Source: Gemmobacter aquaticus (lineage in GTDB: Bacteria > Pseudomonadota > Alphaproteobacteria > Rhodobacterales > Rhodobacteraceae). From it: a stretch of 64,000 nt of DNA. Shown here piece by piece: positions 17,844 to 26,620 of this stretch (within the stretch, counting starts at the first letter, position 1; the number at the start of each line of letters is the position of its first letter). The notes below the pieces were generated by a model, which ran no database searches, was not told the origin of the DNA, and was given only the letters and a program-made list of their open reading frames with translations. The translations under genes were made by a program, and so were the position numbers. The stretch covers positions 99,481 through 163,480 of the forward strand of contig NZ_VOAK01000026.1 of the NCBI RefSeq assembly GCF_007859075.1. Direction: 5' to 3'.

Positions 17844-18625
17844 TGCGCTGTCCTTTCGTCGGAACCGGCAGAAGTGGCCGGCGCGAGTTTCAGTTCCACG
17901 GCAAAGTCATAGGCATCGCCGCGATAGAGGGATCGGGTGAACTCGACGACCTTGCCCGAGGGCAGGTAGGAGACACGCTCGATCTTCAGCCCGGCGACGC
18001 CGGGGGTGACTTGCAAAAGCTCGGCATCCCGGGCGCCCAGATTGGCGGCCGAGATGCGCTGAACCGCGCGCACGGGGCGCAGTCCGCGCTGTTCGAGTAC
18101 CTCGTAAAGAGACCGGCCCACGCCCTCGGGGTCAGGCAGGATGCTTGCGGGCAGCGAGGCGCGTTCGATGGCCAGCGGGACGCCGTCGGAACTGCGTACC
18201 CGCTCCAGCCGCGCGACCCGGTCGCCTGCGCCAAGACCAAGCGCCATGACCTCTTCGGGTGCCGGGGCATGCAGGCTGCGCGAGATCCAGTTGCTCTCAA
18301 CACTGCGGCCGCGGCGCGCCATATCTTCGGTGAACGAGGTCAGAAGCGAAAGCGCCTGTTCCAGCCGCTCTACCTTTGGGGCGACAAAGGTGCCCGATCC
18401 GCGCCGTTGCACCAGCTGCCCCGATGCGACCAGCGCCTCGACCCCCTTGCGCACGCTGACACGCGAGAGGCCCGTCAGCGCAGCCATTTCGCGTTCCGGC
18501 GGCAGGCTGTCACCGGGGCGAAGGCGGCCCGATGCGATGGCATCGGCGATGCGGCGGTGAAGCTGCAAATACAGCGGCCCGGCCCCCGGATCGCCAAAGC
18601 CTTCGGGGGAGAACAACTCCTCCAT
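17840..18625 (-). CDS. GntR/HutC family repressor of the amino-sugar regulon (NagQ-like)
   Basis: Predicted 261-aa protein. The winged helix is at residues 18-85 (RLRPGDSLPPEREMAALTGL, then VRKGVEAL), and the C-terminal 150 residues are a UTRA ligand domain, which in NagR/DasR-type proteins binds amino-sugar phosphates. The ATG at 18625 overlaps the kinase stop (TGATG) and follows GGAGGGG. It lies inside the operon it is likely to control; its likely sites are the paired TGGTATT operators at 19485-19504 and 19575-19594. The name NagQ-like rests on context and my recollection of that motif. Confidence 0.85.
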   Translation of the reverse strand: MEELFSPEGFGDPGAGPLYLQLHRRIADAIASGRLRPGDSLPPEREMAALTGLSRVSVRKGVEALVASGQLVQRRGSGTFVAPKVERLEQALSLLTSFTEDMARRGRSVESNWISRSLHAPAPEEVMALGLGAGDRVARLERVRSSDGVPLAIERASLPASILPDPEGVGRSLYEVLEQRGLRPVRAVQRISAANLGARDAELLQVTPGVAGLKIERVSYLPSGKVVEFTRSLYRGDAYDFAVELKLAPATSAGSDERTAQ

Positions 18626-19464
18626 CACAGCCCCTCCGCAAGTTCGCGGGCCATCTGCACGGCGCCGTCGAGCCCCGTTCCCAAAGGCGCCCGCGTCTCC
18701 CACCGCGCCGATAGCCGTGCGGCGTAGTGTGAGGCGAGCCCCCCAAGAAAGACCACGGGCAGGCCGCCACCCTTCTGAAGCACGTCAAGGATCAGGCTGA
18801 CATCCGCCACCGCCCGATCAAACAGGCGCTGCGCGGCGGGGTCGTCCTGAGCCACCACGCGCGGGGCAAAGGCCGCGAACTCGACCGGCCGGGCGCGGGT
18901 AGCAAAGGCGATCACGCCTTCGGCCCCACCAAATTCTTCCAGCACGGCTTGCAAGAGGGGGGTCATCGGCGCGAAGCCATCATCCGCGCGTAGCGCCTCG
19001 GCCAAGAGCGATCGGCCAAGGACCGCGCCGCTGCCTTCATCGCCCAGCACAAAGCCGCGACCGCCATATTGCCGCAACGTGCCATCCCGGCTGACTGCGA
19101 AGACCGAACCCGTGCCCATCGCGGCGACGATCCCGTCCTGACGCCCCAGGGCGCCCCGCGCGGCGGTGATGGCGTCGCTGACAATCTCGGCCCGCGCGAA
19201 GGGCAGGGCGGCGGCCAGCTCGCGCGCCACGCCAGAGACATTGGCCCCCGCAAGGCCAAGCGCGGCAACCAGATCGCCCATCGCGGCGCCGGTGCCGGAA
19301 AGCGCCTGATTGGTGGCCGCAAGAATGTTCTGGCGCGCGCCCTCGGTGTCGGTGTTCACATTGGCGGGGCCGGCGGTTCCCTCGCCCAGAATCCGGCCGT
19401 GCGCATCGGCAATCGCCGCGCGGCAACCGGTTCCACCCCCATCGATTCCCAGAAAAAGCACCAT
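18625..19464 (-). CDS. nagK: BadF/BadG family amino-sugar kinase (GlcNAc and possibly MurNAc)
   Basis: Predicted 279-aa ASKHA-fold kinase. The phosphate-1 motif is FLGIDGGGTGCRAAI at residues 4-18, phosphate-2 is in MGTGSVFAV, and GDEGSGAVLGR is typical of the BadF/BcrA and human NAGK group. It should phosphorylate N-acetylglucosamine at O6. Clostridial MurK, in the same superfamily, phosphorylates both MurNAc and GlcNAc; since murQ is divergent here and no PTS is present, a dual role is plausible. The ATG at 19464 follows AAAGGGAG. First gene of the minus-strand operon, behind one TGGTATT operator. Confidence 0.85.
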   Translation of the reverse strand: MVLFLGIDGGGTGCRAAIADAHGRILGEGTAGPANVNTDTEGARQNILAATNQALSGTGAAMGDLVAALGLAGANVSGVARELAAALPFARAEIVSDAITAARGALGRQDGIVAAMGTGSVFAVSRDGTLRQYGGRGFVLGDEGSGAVLGRSLLAEALRADDGFAPMTPLLQAVLEEFGGAEGVIAFATRARPVEFAAFAPRVVAQDDPAAQRLFDRAVADVSLILDVLQKGGGLPVVFLGGLASHYAARLSARWETRAPLGTGLDGAVQMARELAEGL

Positions 19465-19484
19465 GGCGACTCCCTTTGGCAATA

Positions 19485-19504
19485 CAATACCAAAACAATA
19501 CCAA
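19485..19504 (-). promoter_or_regulatory. candidate GntR operator, kinase side
   Basis: Read on the minus strand this is TTGGTATTGTTTTGGTATTG, two TGGTATT units 11 bases apart, one helical turn. It ends 20 bases before the kinase start codon. It matches 18 of 20 bases of the site at 19575-19594, in mirror orientation, so each divergent promoter has its own copy. Placement fits repression by the GntR protein encoded at 17840-18625. Confidence 0.65.
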
Positions 19505-19574
19505 ATGAGAAGAGCAAACTTTATACGCAGAAAAATATGGTAAAAAGTTGATGCATGAACAACTGTCTTTACAA

Positions 19575-19594
19575 TTGGTATTAGTTTGGTATTG
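19575..19594 (+). promoter_or_regulatory. candidate GntR operator, murQ side
   Basis: TTGGTATTAGTTTGGTATTG on the plus strand, two TGGTATT units 11 bases apart. A TTTACA hexamer at 19568-19573 and TATTGT at 19590-19595 could be the -35 and -10 of the murQ promoter, with the operator covering the spacer and -10. It ends 23 bases before the murQ ATG. Mirror copy of the kinase-side operator. Confidence 0.65.
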
Positions 19595-19617
19595 TTCTTG
19601 CCAGATGGGGGAATCAT

Positions 19618-20499
19618 ATGACTGAGCGCAACACAGAGGCACGCCACCCTGCGTCGCAGGGCTTGCACGCAAGGGACGCATCAGTGGTCCTTGGCGCGCT
19701 GCTTTCTGCGCAAGTCCAGGCGATCGAGGCGCTGCGCCCGGCCTTGCCTGCGCTGGAGCGCGCGGCTGATGCCGCTGCTGTGGCGCTGCGGGATGGGGGC
19801 AAGCTTGGCTATGCCGGGGCGGGGAGCTCGGGCCTCATGGCGCTGGCGGATTGTCTGGAGCTGGCGGGCACCTTTGGCCTGCCGGTCGAGCGGACGCCGA
19901 TGCTTTTTGCCGGTGGGGCCGCCGCCCTTCTGCACATGCAAGGCAGTGTCGAGGATGACCCGGCCCTGGCGCTGGCCGATCTGGACCGGTCTGGATTGGG
20001 GCGCGGCGATATGGTGCTGGTGCTTTCTGCCTCGGGCTCGACCCCTTATGCGCTGACGACTGCCGAGGCGGCGCGGGCGCGCGGGGTCAAGGTCGCGGGA
20101 TTTGCGAACGTGGCTGGCTCGGCGCTTCTGGGTCTGGCCGACATTCCTGTTCTGATCGACACAGGCCCCGAGGTTGTCTCGGGATCGACCCGGATGGGGG
20201 CCGCGACGGCGCAGAAGGTGGCGCTCAACATGCTGTCGGTGCTGGTGGGTATACGACTGGGACATGTGCACGACGGCTATATGGTTAACGTCGTGGCGGA
20301 TAACGCAAAGCTAGTGGACCGTGCCGCCCGCATCGTGGCCGCCGTGGCGCAGGTGCCGCGTGGCGCAGCCGAGGCAGCGCTTCAACAGACGCATGGGGCA
20401 GTGAAGCCCGCGATCCTTGTCGCGCGTGGCCATAGCCCGGATGACGCCCATAAGGCGCTGGAACGCACGGGTGGGCATCTCGCTGACCTGATCGACTGA
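19618..20499 (+). CDS. murQ: N-acetylmuramic acid 6-phosphate etherase
   Basis: Predicted 293-aa SIS-domain protein with MurQ features: MTERNTEARHP at the start, GKLGYAGAGSSGLMA, SVEDDPALALADL (the second conserved glutamate region), SASGSTPYAL and the tail LQQTHGAVKPAIL. MurQ cleaves the lactyl ether of MurNAc-6-P to GlcNAc-6-P and D-lactate. ATG at 19618 follows TGGGGGAAT. It leads the plus-strand operon for a sugar ABC transporter and is divergent from the kinase/NagA operon, linking MurNAc to GlcNAc catabolism. Confidence 0.94.
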   Translation: MTERNTEARHPASQGLHARDASVVLGALLSAQVQAIEALRPALPALERAADAAAVALRDGGKLGYAGAGSSGLMALADCLELAGTFGLPVERTPMLFAGGAAALLHMQGSVEDDPALALADLDRSGLGRGDMVLVLSASGSTPYALTTAEAARARGVKVAGFANVAGSALLGLADIPVLIDTGPEVVSGSTRMGAATAQKVALNMLSVLVGIRLGHVHDGYMVNVVADNAKLVDRAARIVAAVAQVPRGAAEAALQQTHGAVKPAILVARGHSPDDAHKALERTGGHLADLID

Positions 20500-20546
20500 A
20501 TTTACACCACCGGGCCCGATAGAGGCACGCAAACAGGGAGACTGAC

Positions 20547-21797
20547 ATGATCCGAACGATGAAACTTGCGCTGCTCGCCAGCACCGTGCTGTCCGGCGCG
20601 GCGATGGCCGAGGATGTCACGCTGACGATCGAAAGCTGGCGCAACGACGACCTTGCCATCTGGCAGGAAAAGCTGATCCCGGTGTTCGAGGCGGCCAACC
20701 CCGGCATCAAGGTCGTCTTTGCCCCCTCGGCGCCGGCTGAATACAACGCCGTGCTGAACTCCAAGCTGGATGCGGGTTCGGCGGGCGATCTGGTGACCTG
20801 CCGTCCCTTCGACGCCTCGCTTGACCTGTTCAAGAAGGGCCAGCTTGCCGATCTGACCTCGCTCGCCGCGATGGCAAACTTCTCGGACGTCGCAAAGTCG
20901 GCCTGGCAGACCGATGACGCCGCTTCCACCTTCTGCGTGCCGATGGCTTCGGTGATCCACGGCTTCATCTACAATGCCGACGCCTTTGCCGAACTGGGCA
21001 TCGAAGTGCCCAAGACCGAGGCCGAGTTCTTTGCCGCGCTCGACAAGATCAAGGCGGACGGCACCTATATCCCGATGGCGATGGGCACCAACGATCAGTG
21101 GGAAGCCGCGACCATGGGCTACAACAACATCGGCCCGAACTACTGGAAGGGCGAAGAGGGCCGCAAGGCGCTGATCGCCGGTACCAGCAAGCTGACCGAT
21201 GAGCAGTGGGTTGCCCCGTTCCGCCAGCTTGCCAAGTGGAAGGACTATCTGGGCGACGGGTTCGAGGCCCAGACCTATCCCGACAGCCAGAACCTGTTCA
21301 CGCTGGGACGCGCCGCCATCTATCCGGCCGGTTCGTGGGAAATCTCGGGCTTCAATACCCAGGCACAGTTCAAGATGGGCGCCTTCCCGCCGCCGGTCGC
21401 GGCCGAGGGGGATGAGTGCTACATCAGCGACCACACCGACATCGCCATGGGTCTGAACGCGAAATCGGCGCATCCTGAAGAGGCCAAGAAGTTCCTCGAA
21501 TGGGTCGGCACGGCCGAATTCGCCAACCTCTATGCCAATGCGCTGCCGGGCTTCTTTGCGCTGAACTCGACCCCGGTGACCATGGAGGACCCGCTGGCCA
21601 AGGAGATCGTCGGCTGGCGCGAGGTCTGCAAGCCCACGATCCGTTCCACCTATCAGGTCCTGTCGCGCGGCACGCCGAACCTGGAAAACGAGACGTGGAA
21701 TGCCAGTGCCAATGTGATCAAGGGCACCGAGACGCCTGAAGATGCCGCCAAGCGCCTGCAAGAGGGCCTGGCCAGCTGGTACGAGCCGCAGAAGTAA
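20547..21797 (+). CDS. sugar ABC transporter substrate-binding protein (family 1)
   Basis: Predicted 416-aa protein. Signal peptide MIRTMKLALLASTVLSG ends near AMAEDV. The mature part has the extracellular solute-binding family 1 pattern: LTIESWRNDDLAIWQEKLIP, FEAANPGIKVVF, a hinge region with GRAAIYPAGSWE, and SAHPEEAKKFLEWV. ATG at 20547 follows CAGGGAGACTGAC. Placed between murQ and two permease genes, it most likely binds MurNAc, GlcNAc, their dimers or a related amino sugar in the periplasm; the ligand is inferred from context. Confidence 0.9.
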   Translation: MIRTMKLALLASTVLSGAAMAEDVTLTIESWRNDDLAIWQEKLIPVFEAANPGIKVVFAPSAPAEYNAVLNSKLDAGSAGDLVTCRPFDASLDLFKKGQLADLTSLAAMANFSDVAKSAWQTDDAASTFCVPMASVIHGFIYNADAFAELGIEVPKTEAEFFAALDKIKADGTYIPMAMGTNDQWEAATMGYNNIGPNYWKGEEGRKALIAGTSKLTDEQWVAPFRQLAKWKDYLGDGFEAQTYPDSQNLFTLGRAAIYPAGSWEISGFNTQAQFKMGAFPPPVAAEGDECYISDHTDIAMGLNAKSAHPEEAKKFLEWVGTAEFANLYANALPGFFALNSTPVTMEDPLAKEIVGWREVCKPTIRSTYQVLSRGTPNLENETWNASANVIKGTETPEDAAKRLQEGLASWYEPQK

Positions 21798-21818
21798 GCG
21801 CGGCTTGCCAGACCGGGA

Positions 21819-21841
21819 CCGGGGGGCAGTCTGCCCCCCGG
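21819..21841 (+). terminator. strong hairpin between binding-protein and permease genes
   Basis: CCGGGGGGCA (21819-21828) pairs perfectly with TGCCCCCCGG (21832-21841) around a 3-base loop, 22 bases after the binding-protein stop. No T-tract follows directly, so it is more likely a partial terminator or an mRNA 3'-end stabiliser than a full stop, as operon genes continue. It is followed by CCCCCCGAAGGTATTTTGAC, a kind of sequence I recall being frequent between genes in Rhodobacteraceae. Confidence 0.5.
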
Positions 21842-21882
21842 AACCCCCCGAAGGTATTTTGACCAGAATGATGGAGGGGACC

Positions 21883-22803
21883 ATGGCGCAGCGGAGAGCC
21901 GTTCGCTGGCATATCGCGGTATTTTTGGCGCCCGCGGTGCTCGTATATACCGCGCTGATGATCGTGCCGCTGTTTGGCACGCTGAACCTGTCGCTCTTCA
22001 ACCTGTCCGAGGCAGGGGAGCGCATGTTCGTGGGGTTGCGCAACTTCGCCACGCTCTTTGGGGACCCCCGCTGGTCCGAAAGTTTCTGGAACGCGCTTGG
22101 CAACAACGCCTGGTTCTTTGTGGTCCATATGCTGGTGCAGAACCCGGTGGGTGTGCTGCTGGCGGCGATCCTGTCCTCTCCGCGGCTGCGGATGGCCGCG
22201 TTTTACCGAACGGCGATCTTTATCCCGACGATCCTCAGCTTTGTCATTGTGGGCTTCGTCTGGAAGCTGATCCTGAGCCCGATCTGGGGTATCGCGCCGG
22301 GCATGCTGGATGCGGTGGGGCTGAAGAGCCTGTTCGCCCCTTGGCTCGGGAAAGAGGAATATGCGCTGACCACGCTTGCGCTTGTGTCGGTCTGGCAGTT
22401 CGTGGGCATTCCCATGATGTTGATCTACGCGGCCCTGCTTTCGATCCCCGACGAGGTGATCGAGGCTGCCGAGATGGATGGCGTGACCGGATGGTCGCAG
22501 TTCTGGAAGATCAAGCTGCCACTGATCCTGCCCTCGATCGGGATCATCTCGATCCTGACCTTTGTGGGCAACTTCAACGCCTTTGACCTGATCTATGTGA
22601 GCCAGGGCGCGCTGGCAGGGCCGGATTTCGCGACAGATATCCTTGGCACCTTCCTCTACCGCACCTTCTTTGGCTTCCAGCTGCAACTGGGCGACCCCCA
22701 CATGGGCGCGACAATTGCGACGGCGATGTTCGGCATCATCCTTGTCGGCGTCTGCTTCTATCTCTTCGCCATCCAGACGCGGCTGCGCCGCTATCAGTTC
22801 TGA
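21883..22803 (+). CDS. sugar ABC transporter permease, MalF type
   Basis: Predicted 306-aa membrane protein with six helices. The binding-protein-dependent permease (EAA) loop is in EAAEMDGVTGWSQFWKIKLP near residue 210. ATG at 21883 is chosen because GGAGGGGACC precedes it; two ATGs at 21868 and 21871 lack such a site. Forms the first half of the inner-membrane channel with the next gene, energised by the ATPase at 24679. Confidence 0.9.
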   Translation: MAQRRAVRWHIAVFLAPAVLVYTALMIVPLFGTLNLSLFNLSEAGERMFVGLRNFATLFGDPRWSESFWNALGNNAWFFVVHMLVQNPVGVLLAAILSSPRLRMAAFYRTAIFIPTILSFVIVGFVWKLILSPIWGIAPGMLDAVGLKSLFAPWLGKEEYALTTLALVSVWQFVGIPMMLIYAALLSIPDEVIEAAEMDGVTGWSQFWKIKLPLILPSIGIISILTFVGNFNAFDLIYVSQGALAGPDFATDILGTFLYRTFFGFQLQLGDPHMGATIATAMFGIILVGVCFYLFAIQTRLRRYQF

Positions 22804-22812
22804 GGCCCCGCC

Positions 22813-23652
22813 ATGTCCCAAGCACGTCATTCGCCCGCTCGCAGCATCGCGGCCCATGCGATCCTGATCCTTTACACGGTGATCGCGCTGTTTCCGGTTT
22901 TCGTGATCGTCATCAACAGCTTCAAGTCACGCCGGGCGATTTTTGCCGACCCGTTGGCCTTGCCCACGCCGGGGAACTTCGATCTGGTCGGCTATCAGAC
23001 CGTTCTGGCCCAGGGCGACTTCTTCCAGTACTTCCTGAACTCGCTGACTGTGACCGTGGGAAGCCTGTTCTTCGTCCTGCTCTTCGGTGCGATGGCCGCC
23101 TTTGCGCTGTCTGAGTATCGGTTCAAGGGCAATACGCTGATGGGGCTTTATCTGGCGCTCGGGATCATGATCCCGATCCGTCTGGGTACGGTTGCGATCC
23201 TTCAGCTGATGGTGGCCTCGGGGCTGGTGAACACGCTGACGGCGCTTGTGTTGGTCTATACCGCGCAGGGCATCCCGTTGGCCGTCTTCATCCTGTCAGA
23301 GTTCATGCGCAGCGTTTCGGCCGATCTGAAGAATGCAGGAAGGATTGATGGGTTGAGCGAGTACACCATCTTCTTCCGCCTTGTGCTGCCCTTAGTGCGG
23401 CCGGCCATGGCGACGGTTGCGGTGTTTACCATGATCCCGATCTGGAACGACCTGTGGTTTCCGCTGATCCTTGCGCCATCCGAGGCGACCAAGACCGTCA
23501 CGCTGGGCGCGCAGGTGTTCATAGGGCAGTTCGTCACCAACTGGAACGCGGTGCTGGCGGCCCTCTCTCTGGCCATTCTGCCGGTGCTGGTGCTCTATCT
23601 CGTCTTCTCGCGGCAGCTGATCCGCGGCATTACTGCAGGAGCCGTGAAATGA
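22813..23652 (+). CDS. sugar ABC transporter permease, MalG type
   Basis: Predicted 279-aa membrane protein with six helices. The EAA loop appears as NAGRIDGLSEYTIFFRLVLP, and the N-terminal ILYTVIALFPVFVIVINSFK is typical of MalG-type subunits. It starts nine bases after the first permease gene and its stop overlaps the start of the Gfo/Idh gene (ATGA at 23649). Confidence 0.9.
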   Translation: MSQARHSPARSIAAHAILILYTVIALFPVFVIVINSFKSRRAIFADPLALPTPGNFDLVGYQTVLAQGDFFQYFLNSLTVTVGSLFFVLLFGAMAAFALSEYRFKGNTLMGLYLALGIMIPIRLGTVAILQLMVASGLVNTLTALVLVYTAQGIPLAVFILSEFMRSVSADLKNAGRIDGLSEYTIFFRLVLPLVRPAMATVAVFTMIPIWNDLWFPLILAPSEATKTVTLGAQVFIGQFVTNWNAVLAALSLAILPVLVLYLVFSRQLIRGITAGAVK

Positions 23653-24671
23653 TCCGTGTTCTTGTCGCCGGTCTGGGGAATATGGGGCAGAGCCATGCGC
23701 TGGCCTATCACAAGGACCCCAGGTTTCAGATTGTCGGGCTGGTCAACCGCACCGCGCGCGATTTGCCCGAAGAGCTGCAAGTCTATCCGCTTTTCACGGA
23801 TTACGCGCGGGCATTGGCGGAAACCACGCCTGATCTGGTGTGCGTCGCGACCTATTCCGACAGCCATGCGGACTATGCCGTGGCCGCGATGGAGGCTGGG
23901 GCGCATGTGTTCGTCGAGAAGCCTTTGGCGACCACCGTGGCCGATGCCGAACGTGTGGTCGAGGCGGCCCGACGACTGAACCGCAAACTGGTGGTTGGGT
24001 ACATCCTGCGCCACCACCCAAGCTGGCAGCGGCTGATTGCCGAGGCGCGCACGCTTGGCGGGCCCTATGTGTTCCGGCTGAACCTGAACCAGCAATCCTC
24101 GGGGCCGACCTGGGAGGTACACAAGGCGCTGATGCAGACCACGTCGCCCATCGTCGACTGCGGGGTCCATTATGTGGATGTGATGCTGCAGATCACCGAT
24201 GCCGCGCCGGTGGAGGTGCGGGGCATGGGGCTGCGTCTGTCGGATGAGATCGCGCCCGACATGTACAACTACGGCCATTTTCAGGTGCTGTTCGAGGACG
24301 GCTCCTGCGGCTGGTACGAGGCAGGCTGGGGGCCGATGATGTCGGACACGGCATTCTTTGTGAAGGATGTCGTCAGCCCTCGCGGCGCCGTGTCGATCCG
24401 TATGCCGCAGGACGCGCGGTCGGATGACATCGACACCCATACAAAGACCTCGACCCTGCGCATCCACCGTGCCGGGATCGGGGATGAAGACCTGTCGATG
24501 GCCGACGAGCCCGGCCATCAGGCACTTTGCGATCGCGAGCAGGCGTTTGTCGCCCAGGCCATCGCCGAGGATATCGACCTTTCCCGTCACATGACCGATG
24601 CCGTCCGGTCGCTCGCCATCTGCCTCGCAGCGGATGAGAGTGTGCGCCGCGGCCAACCCGTTAAACTCTGA
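23649..24671 (+). CDS. Gfo/Idh/MocA family oxidoreductase
   Basis: Predicted 340-aa NAD(P)-dependent enzyme. The Rossmann motif is [12 protein letters not shown] (about 6-17) and the conserved EKP is at about 90-92 in VFVEKPLA; the C-terminal half is the alpha/beta substrate domain. It sits within the transporter operon, overlapping the permease stop by four bases and followed by the ATPase gene after seven bases. It presumably oxidises, reduces or epimerises the imported sugar or a derivative, but its step is not part of the standard GlcNAc/MurNAc route. Substrate unknown. Confidence 0.85.
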   Translation: MIRVLVAGLGNMGQSHALAYHKDPRFQIVGLVNRTARDLPEELQVYPLFTDYARALAETTPDLVCVATYSDSHADYAVAAMEAGAHVFVEKPLATTVADAERVVEAARRLNRKLVVGYILRHHPSWQRLIAEARTLGGPYVFRLNLNQQSSGPTWEVHKALMQTTSPIVDCGVHYVDVMLQITDAAPVEVRGMGLRLSDEIAPDMYNYGHFQVLFEDGSCGWYEAGWGPMMSDTAFFVKDVVSPRGAVSIRMPQDARSDDIDTHTKTSTLRIHRAGIGDEDLSMADEPGHQALCDREQAFVAQAIAEDIDLSRHMTDAVRSLAICLAADESVRRGQPVKL

Positions 24672-24678
24672 GGAACCC

Positions 24679-25677
24679 ATGGGCGCACTGACCCTGACCA
24701 ATGTCGCCAAATCCTTCGGCTCGACCGATGTGATCAAGGGCGTCGACCTGCAAGTGAACGATGGCGAATTCTGCGTCTTTGTCGGCCCTTCGGGGTGTGG
24801 AAAGTCCACGCTTCTGCGGATGATCGCGGGGCTGGAGGATGTCAGCGGCGGCGATGTGAAGATCGACGGCGTGCGGATCAACGACCTGGCGCCCGCCAAG
24901 CGCGAAATCGCGATGGTGTTCCAGAGCTATGCGCTCTACCCGCATCTTTCGGTGCGCGACAACATGGGGCTTGCGCTGAAGCAGGCGGGGGTGCCCAAGG
25001 CCGAGATCACGCAGGCGACGGACAAGGCGGCGGCGATGCTGTCGCTGGGCGCGCTGATGGAACGCCGGCCGGCCGAGCTTTCGGGCGGGCAGCGCCAGCG
25101 GGTCGCCATCGGGCGCGCCATCGTGCGCACGCCGAAGCTTTTTCTGTTCGACGAGCCGCTCTCGAACCTTGATGCCGCGCTGCGGGTGCAGACCCGGATC
25201 GAGATCGCGCGCCTGCACCGCGAACTGGGCGCCACGATGATCTATGTGACCCATGATCAGGTCGAGGCGATGACGCTGGCCGACAAGATCGTCGTGCTGC
25301 GCGCGGGCAAGGTCGAGCAGGTGGGCCGGCCGATGGATCTGTACAATGACCCCGACAACACCTTTGTTGCAGGCTTCATCGGCAGTCCGCAGATGAACTT
25401 CCTCAAGTCCGGCGCGCTCGGTCTGCAATCGGATACGCTGGGCATCCGCCCTGAACATCTGCGGCTGAGCCGTGGGGCAGGGCAGATCCCGGGTCGTGTC
25501 AGCCATGTCGAGAAGTTGGGCGGCGAGACGCTGGTCTATGTGAACACCGACACCCATGGCCTGCTGACCGTGCGCCTGTTTGGCGAGCATCAGTATGAGG
25601 TCGACGAGGCGGTGGGGCTGGAGATCGACCAGAGCCGCGCCTTCCACTTTGATGCGGCGGGCCAGCGCCTGCGCTGA
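24679..25677 (+). CDS. ABC transporter ATP-binding protein, UgpC/MalK type
   Basis: Predicted 332-aa ATPase: Walker [10 protein letters not shown] (about 36-44), signature [15 protein letters not shown], Walker [13 protein letters not shown], switch [12 protein letters not shown], and a C-terminal TOBE regulatory domain. ATG at 24679 follows TGAGGAAC. It energises the two permeases upstream and closes the murQ operon; the next gene is convergent after 15 bases. Confidence 0.92.
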   Translation: MGALTLTNVAKSFGSTDVIKGVDLQVNDGEFCVFVGPSGCGKSTLLRMIAGLEDVSGGDVKIDGVRINDLAPAKREIAMVFQSYALYPHLSVRDNMGLALKQAGVPKAEITQATDKAAAMLSLGALMERRPAELSGGQRQRVAIGRAIVRTPKLFLFDEPLSNLDAALRVQTRIEIARLHRELGATMIYVTHDQVEAMTLADKIVVLRAGKVEQVGRPMDLYNDPDNTFVAGFIGSPQMNFLKSGALGLQSDTLGIRPEHLRLSRGAGQIPGRVSHVEKLGGETLVYVNTDTHGLLTVRLFGEHQYEVDEAVGLEIDQSRAFHFDAAGQRLR

Positions 25678-25692
25678 CCGCGGCGGCAGCGC

Positions 25693-26601
25693 TCAGGTTC
25701 CGGTCTGATCGCCGGTGGTCGGCTGGTCGGGCTGGGCCTTGGTCGCTGTGGGCCACGCGATCGTGATCAGTGCCACGCCCGAAAGGACGATCGCGCCACC
25801 GATCAGGCGGGGCAATGTGATCGCCTCATCCAGAAACAGGATGCCGCCGATCACCGAAAATACCGGCAGAAGCAGCAGGAAAGGGGCGACGCGTCCCACC
25901 TCTTGCCGCAGCAGAAGGCTGTTCCAAAGGAAATAGCCCAGTGCGGTCATGACAAGACCAAGATAGATCGCGGCAGACCAGGCGCCGGGCCCGGCGGTAC
26001 GGATTGCCTCGATCTGCCCCGTCTCGAACAGCGCCGACAGGATGAAGAGCTGCGGTGCTGCCAGAACGGCAATCCAGGCGGTGACCGAAAGCCCGGTCAT
26101 GCCCGTCAGGCGGCGCACCAGAACCTGACCGAAGGCCCATGTCAGCGCCCCGCTCATCACCAGCAGGATCGAGACCATCGAGCCCGAGAACTGTTCCTGC
26201 GAGGCGATGACGCCAACACCGGCAAACGCAATCAGGATACCCAGCCACTTTCGCGCGGTGGGCCGCTCTCCCAGCAAAAGCGCGCCGAGGATGACGAGGA
26301 AGGGCACCTCCAGTTGAACGACCAGCGCGGCAAGCCCCGCGCCCAGCCCGTTCACGCCTGAGAACGTCAGCGAGTATTGCAGCGATGCGCCCACAACCGA
26401 GATCAGCGCAAGGCGCGGCAGATTGCTGCCGACCGGGCCCATGAACCAGACCAGTGCGACAGCCGTGATCGAAAACCGCAGGGCCATCAGCAGGATGGGC
26501 GGGAAATGCGACATCCCGCCCTTTGCGACGACAAAGCCCATCCCCCAGATCAGCGAGACCAGAATTGCCAATCCCGTGTCGCGCAGTGTCAGCCCGGCCA
26601 T
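25693..26601 (-). CDS. DMT superfamily (EamA) transporter
   Basis: Predicted 302-aa protein with ten hydrophobic helices in two EamA repeats (SLIWGMGFVVAKGGMSHFPP, and LTWAFGQVLVRRL) and a short polar tail. It lies 19 bases downstream of eutE on the same strand, so it is probably transcribed with the ectoine genes; whether it exports a catabolic intermediate is unknown. This is the third EamA protein of the window and is not obviously a duplicate of the others. Confidence 0.87.
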   Translation of the reverse strand: MAGLTLRDTGLAILVSLIWGMGFVVAKGGMSHFPPILLMALRFSITAVALVWFMGPVGSNLPRLALISVVGASLQYSLTFSGVNGLGAGLAALVVQLEVPFLVILGALLLGERPTARKWLGILIAFAGVGVIASQEQFSGSMVSILLVMSGALTWAFGQVLVRRLTGMTGLSVTAWIAVLAAPQLFILSALFETGQIEAIRTAGPGAWSAAIYLGLVMTALGYFLWNSLLLRQEVGRVAPFLLLLPVFSVIGGILFLDEAITLPRLIGGAIVLSGVALITIAWPTATKAQPDQPTTGDQTGT

Positions 26602-26620
26602 GTGGTCCCTTTCGCGGATC

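Noticed and set aside
20502..22106. 534-codon open frame on the minus strand opposite the sugar-binding-protein gene
   Set aside because: It overlaps a complete binding protein with signal peptide and crosses into the permease gene; no domain can be read in it.
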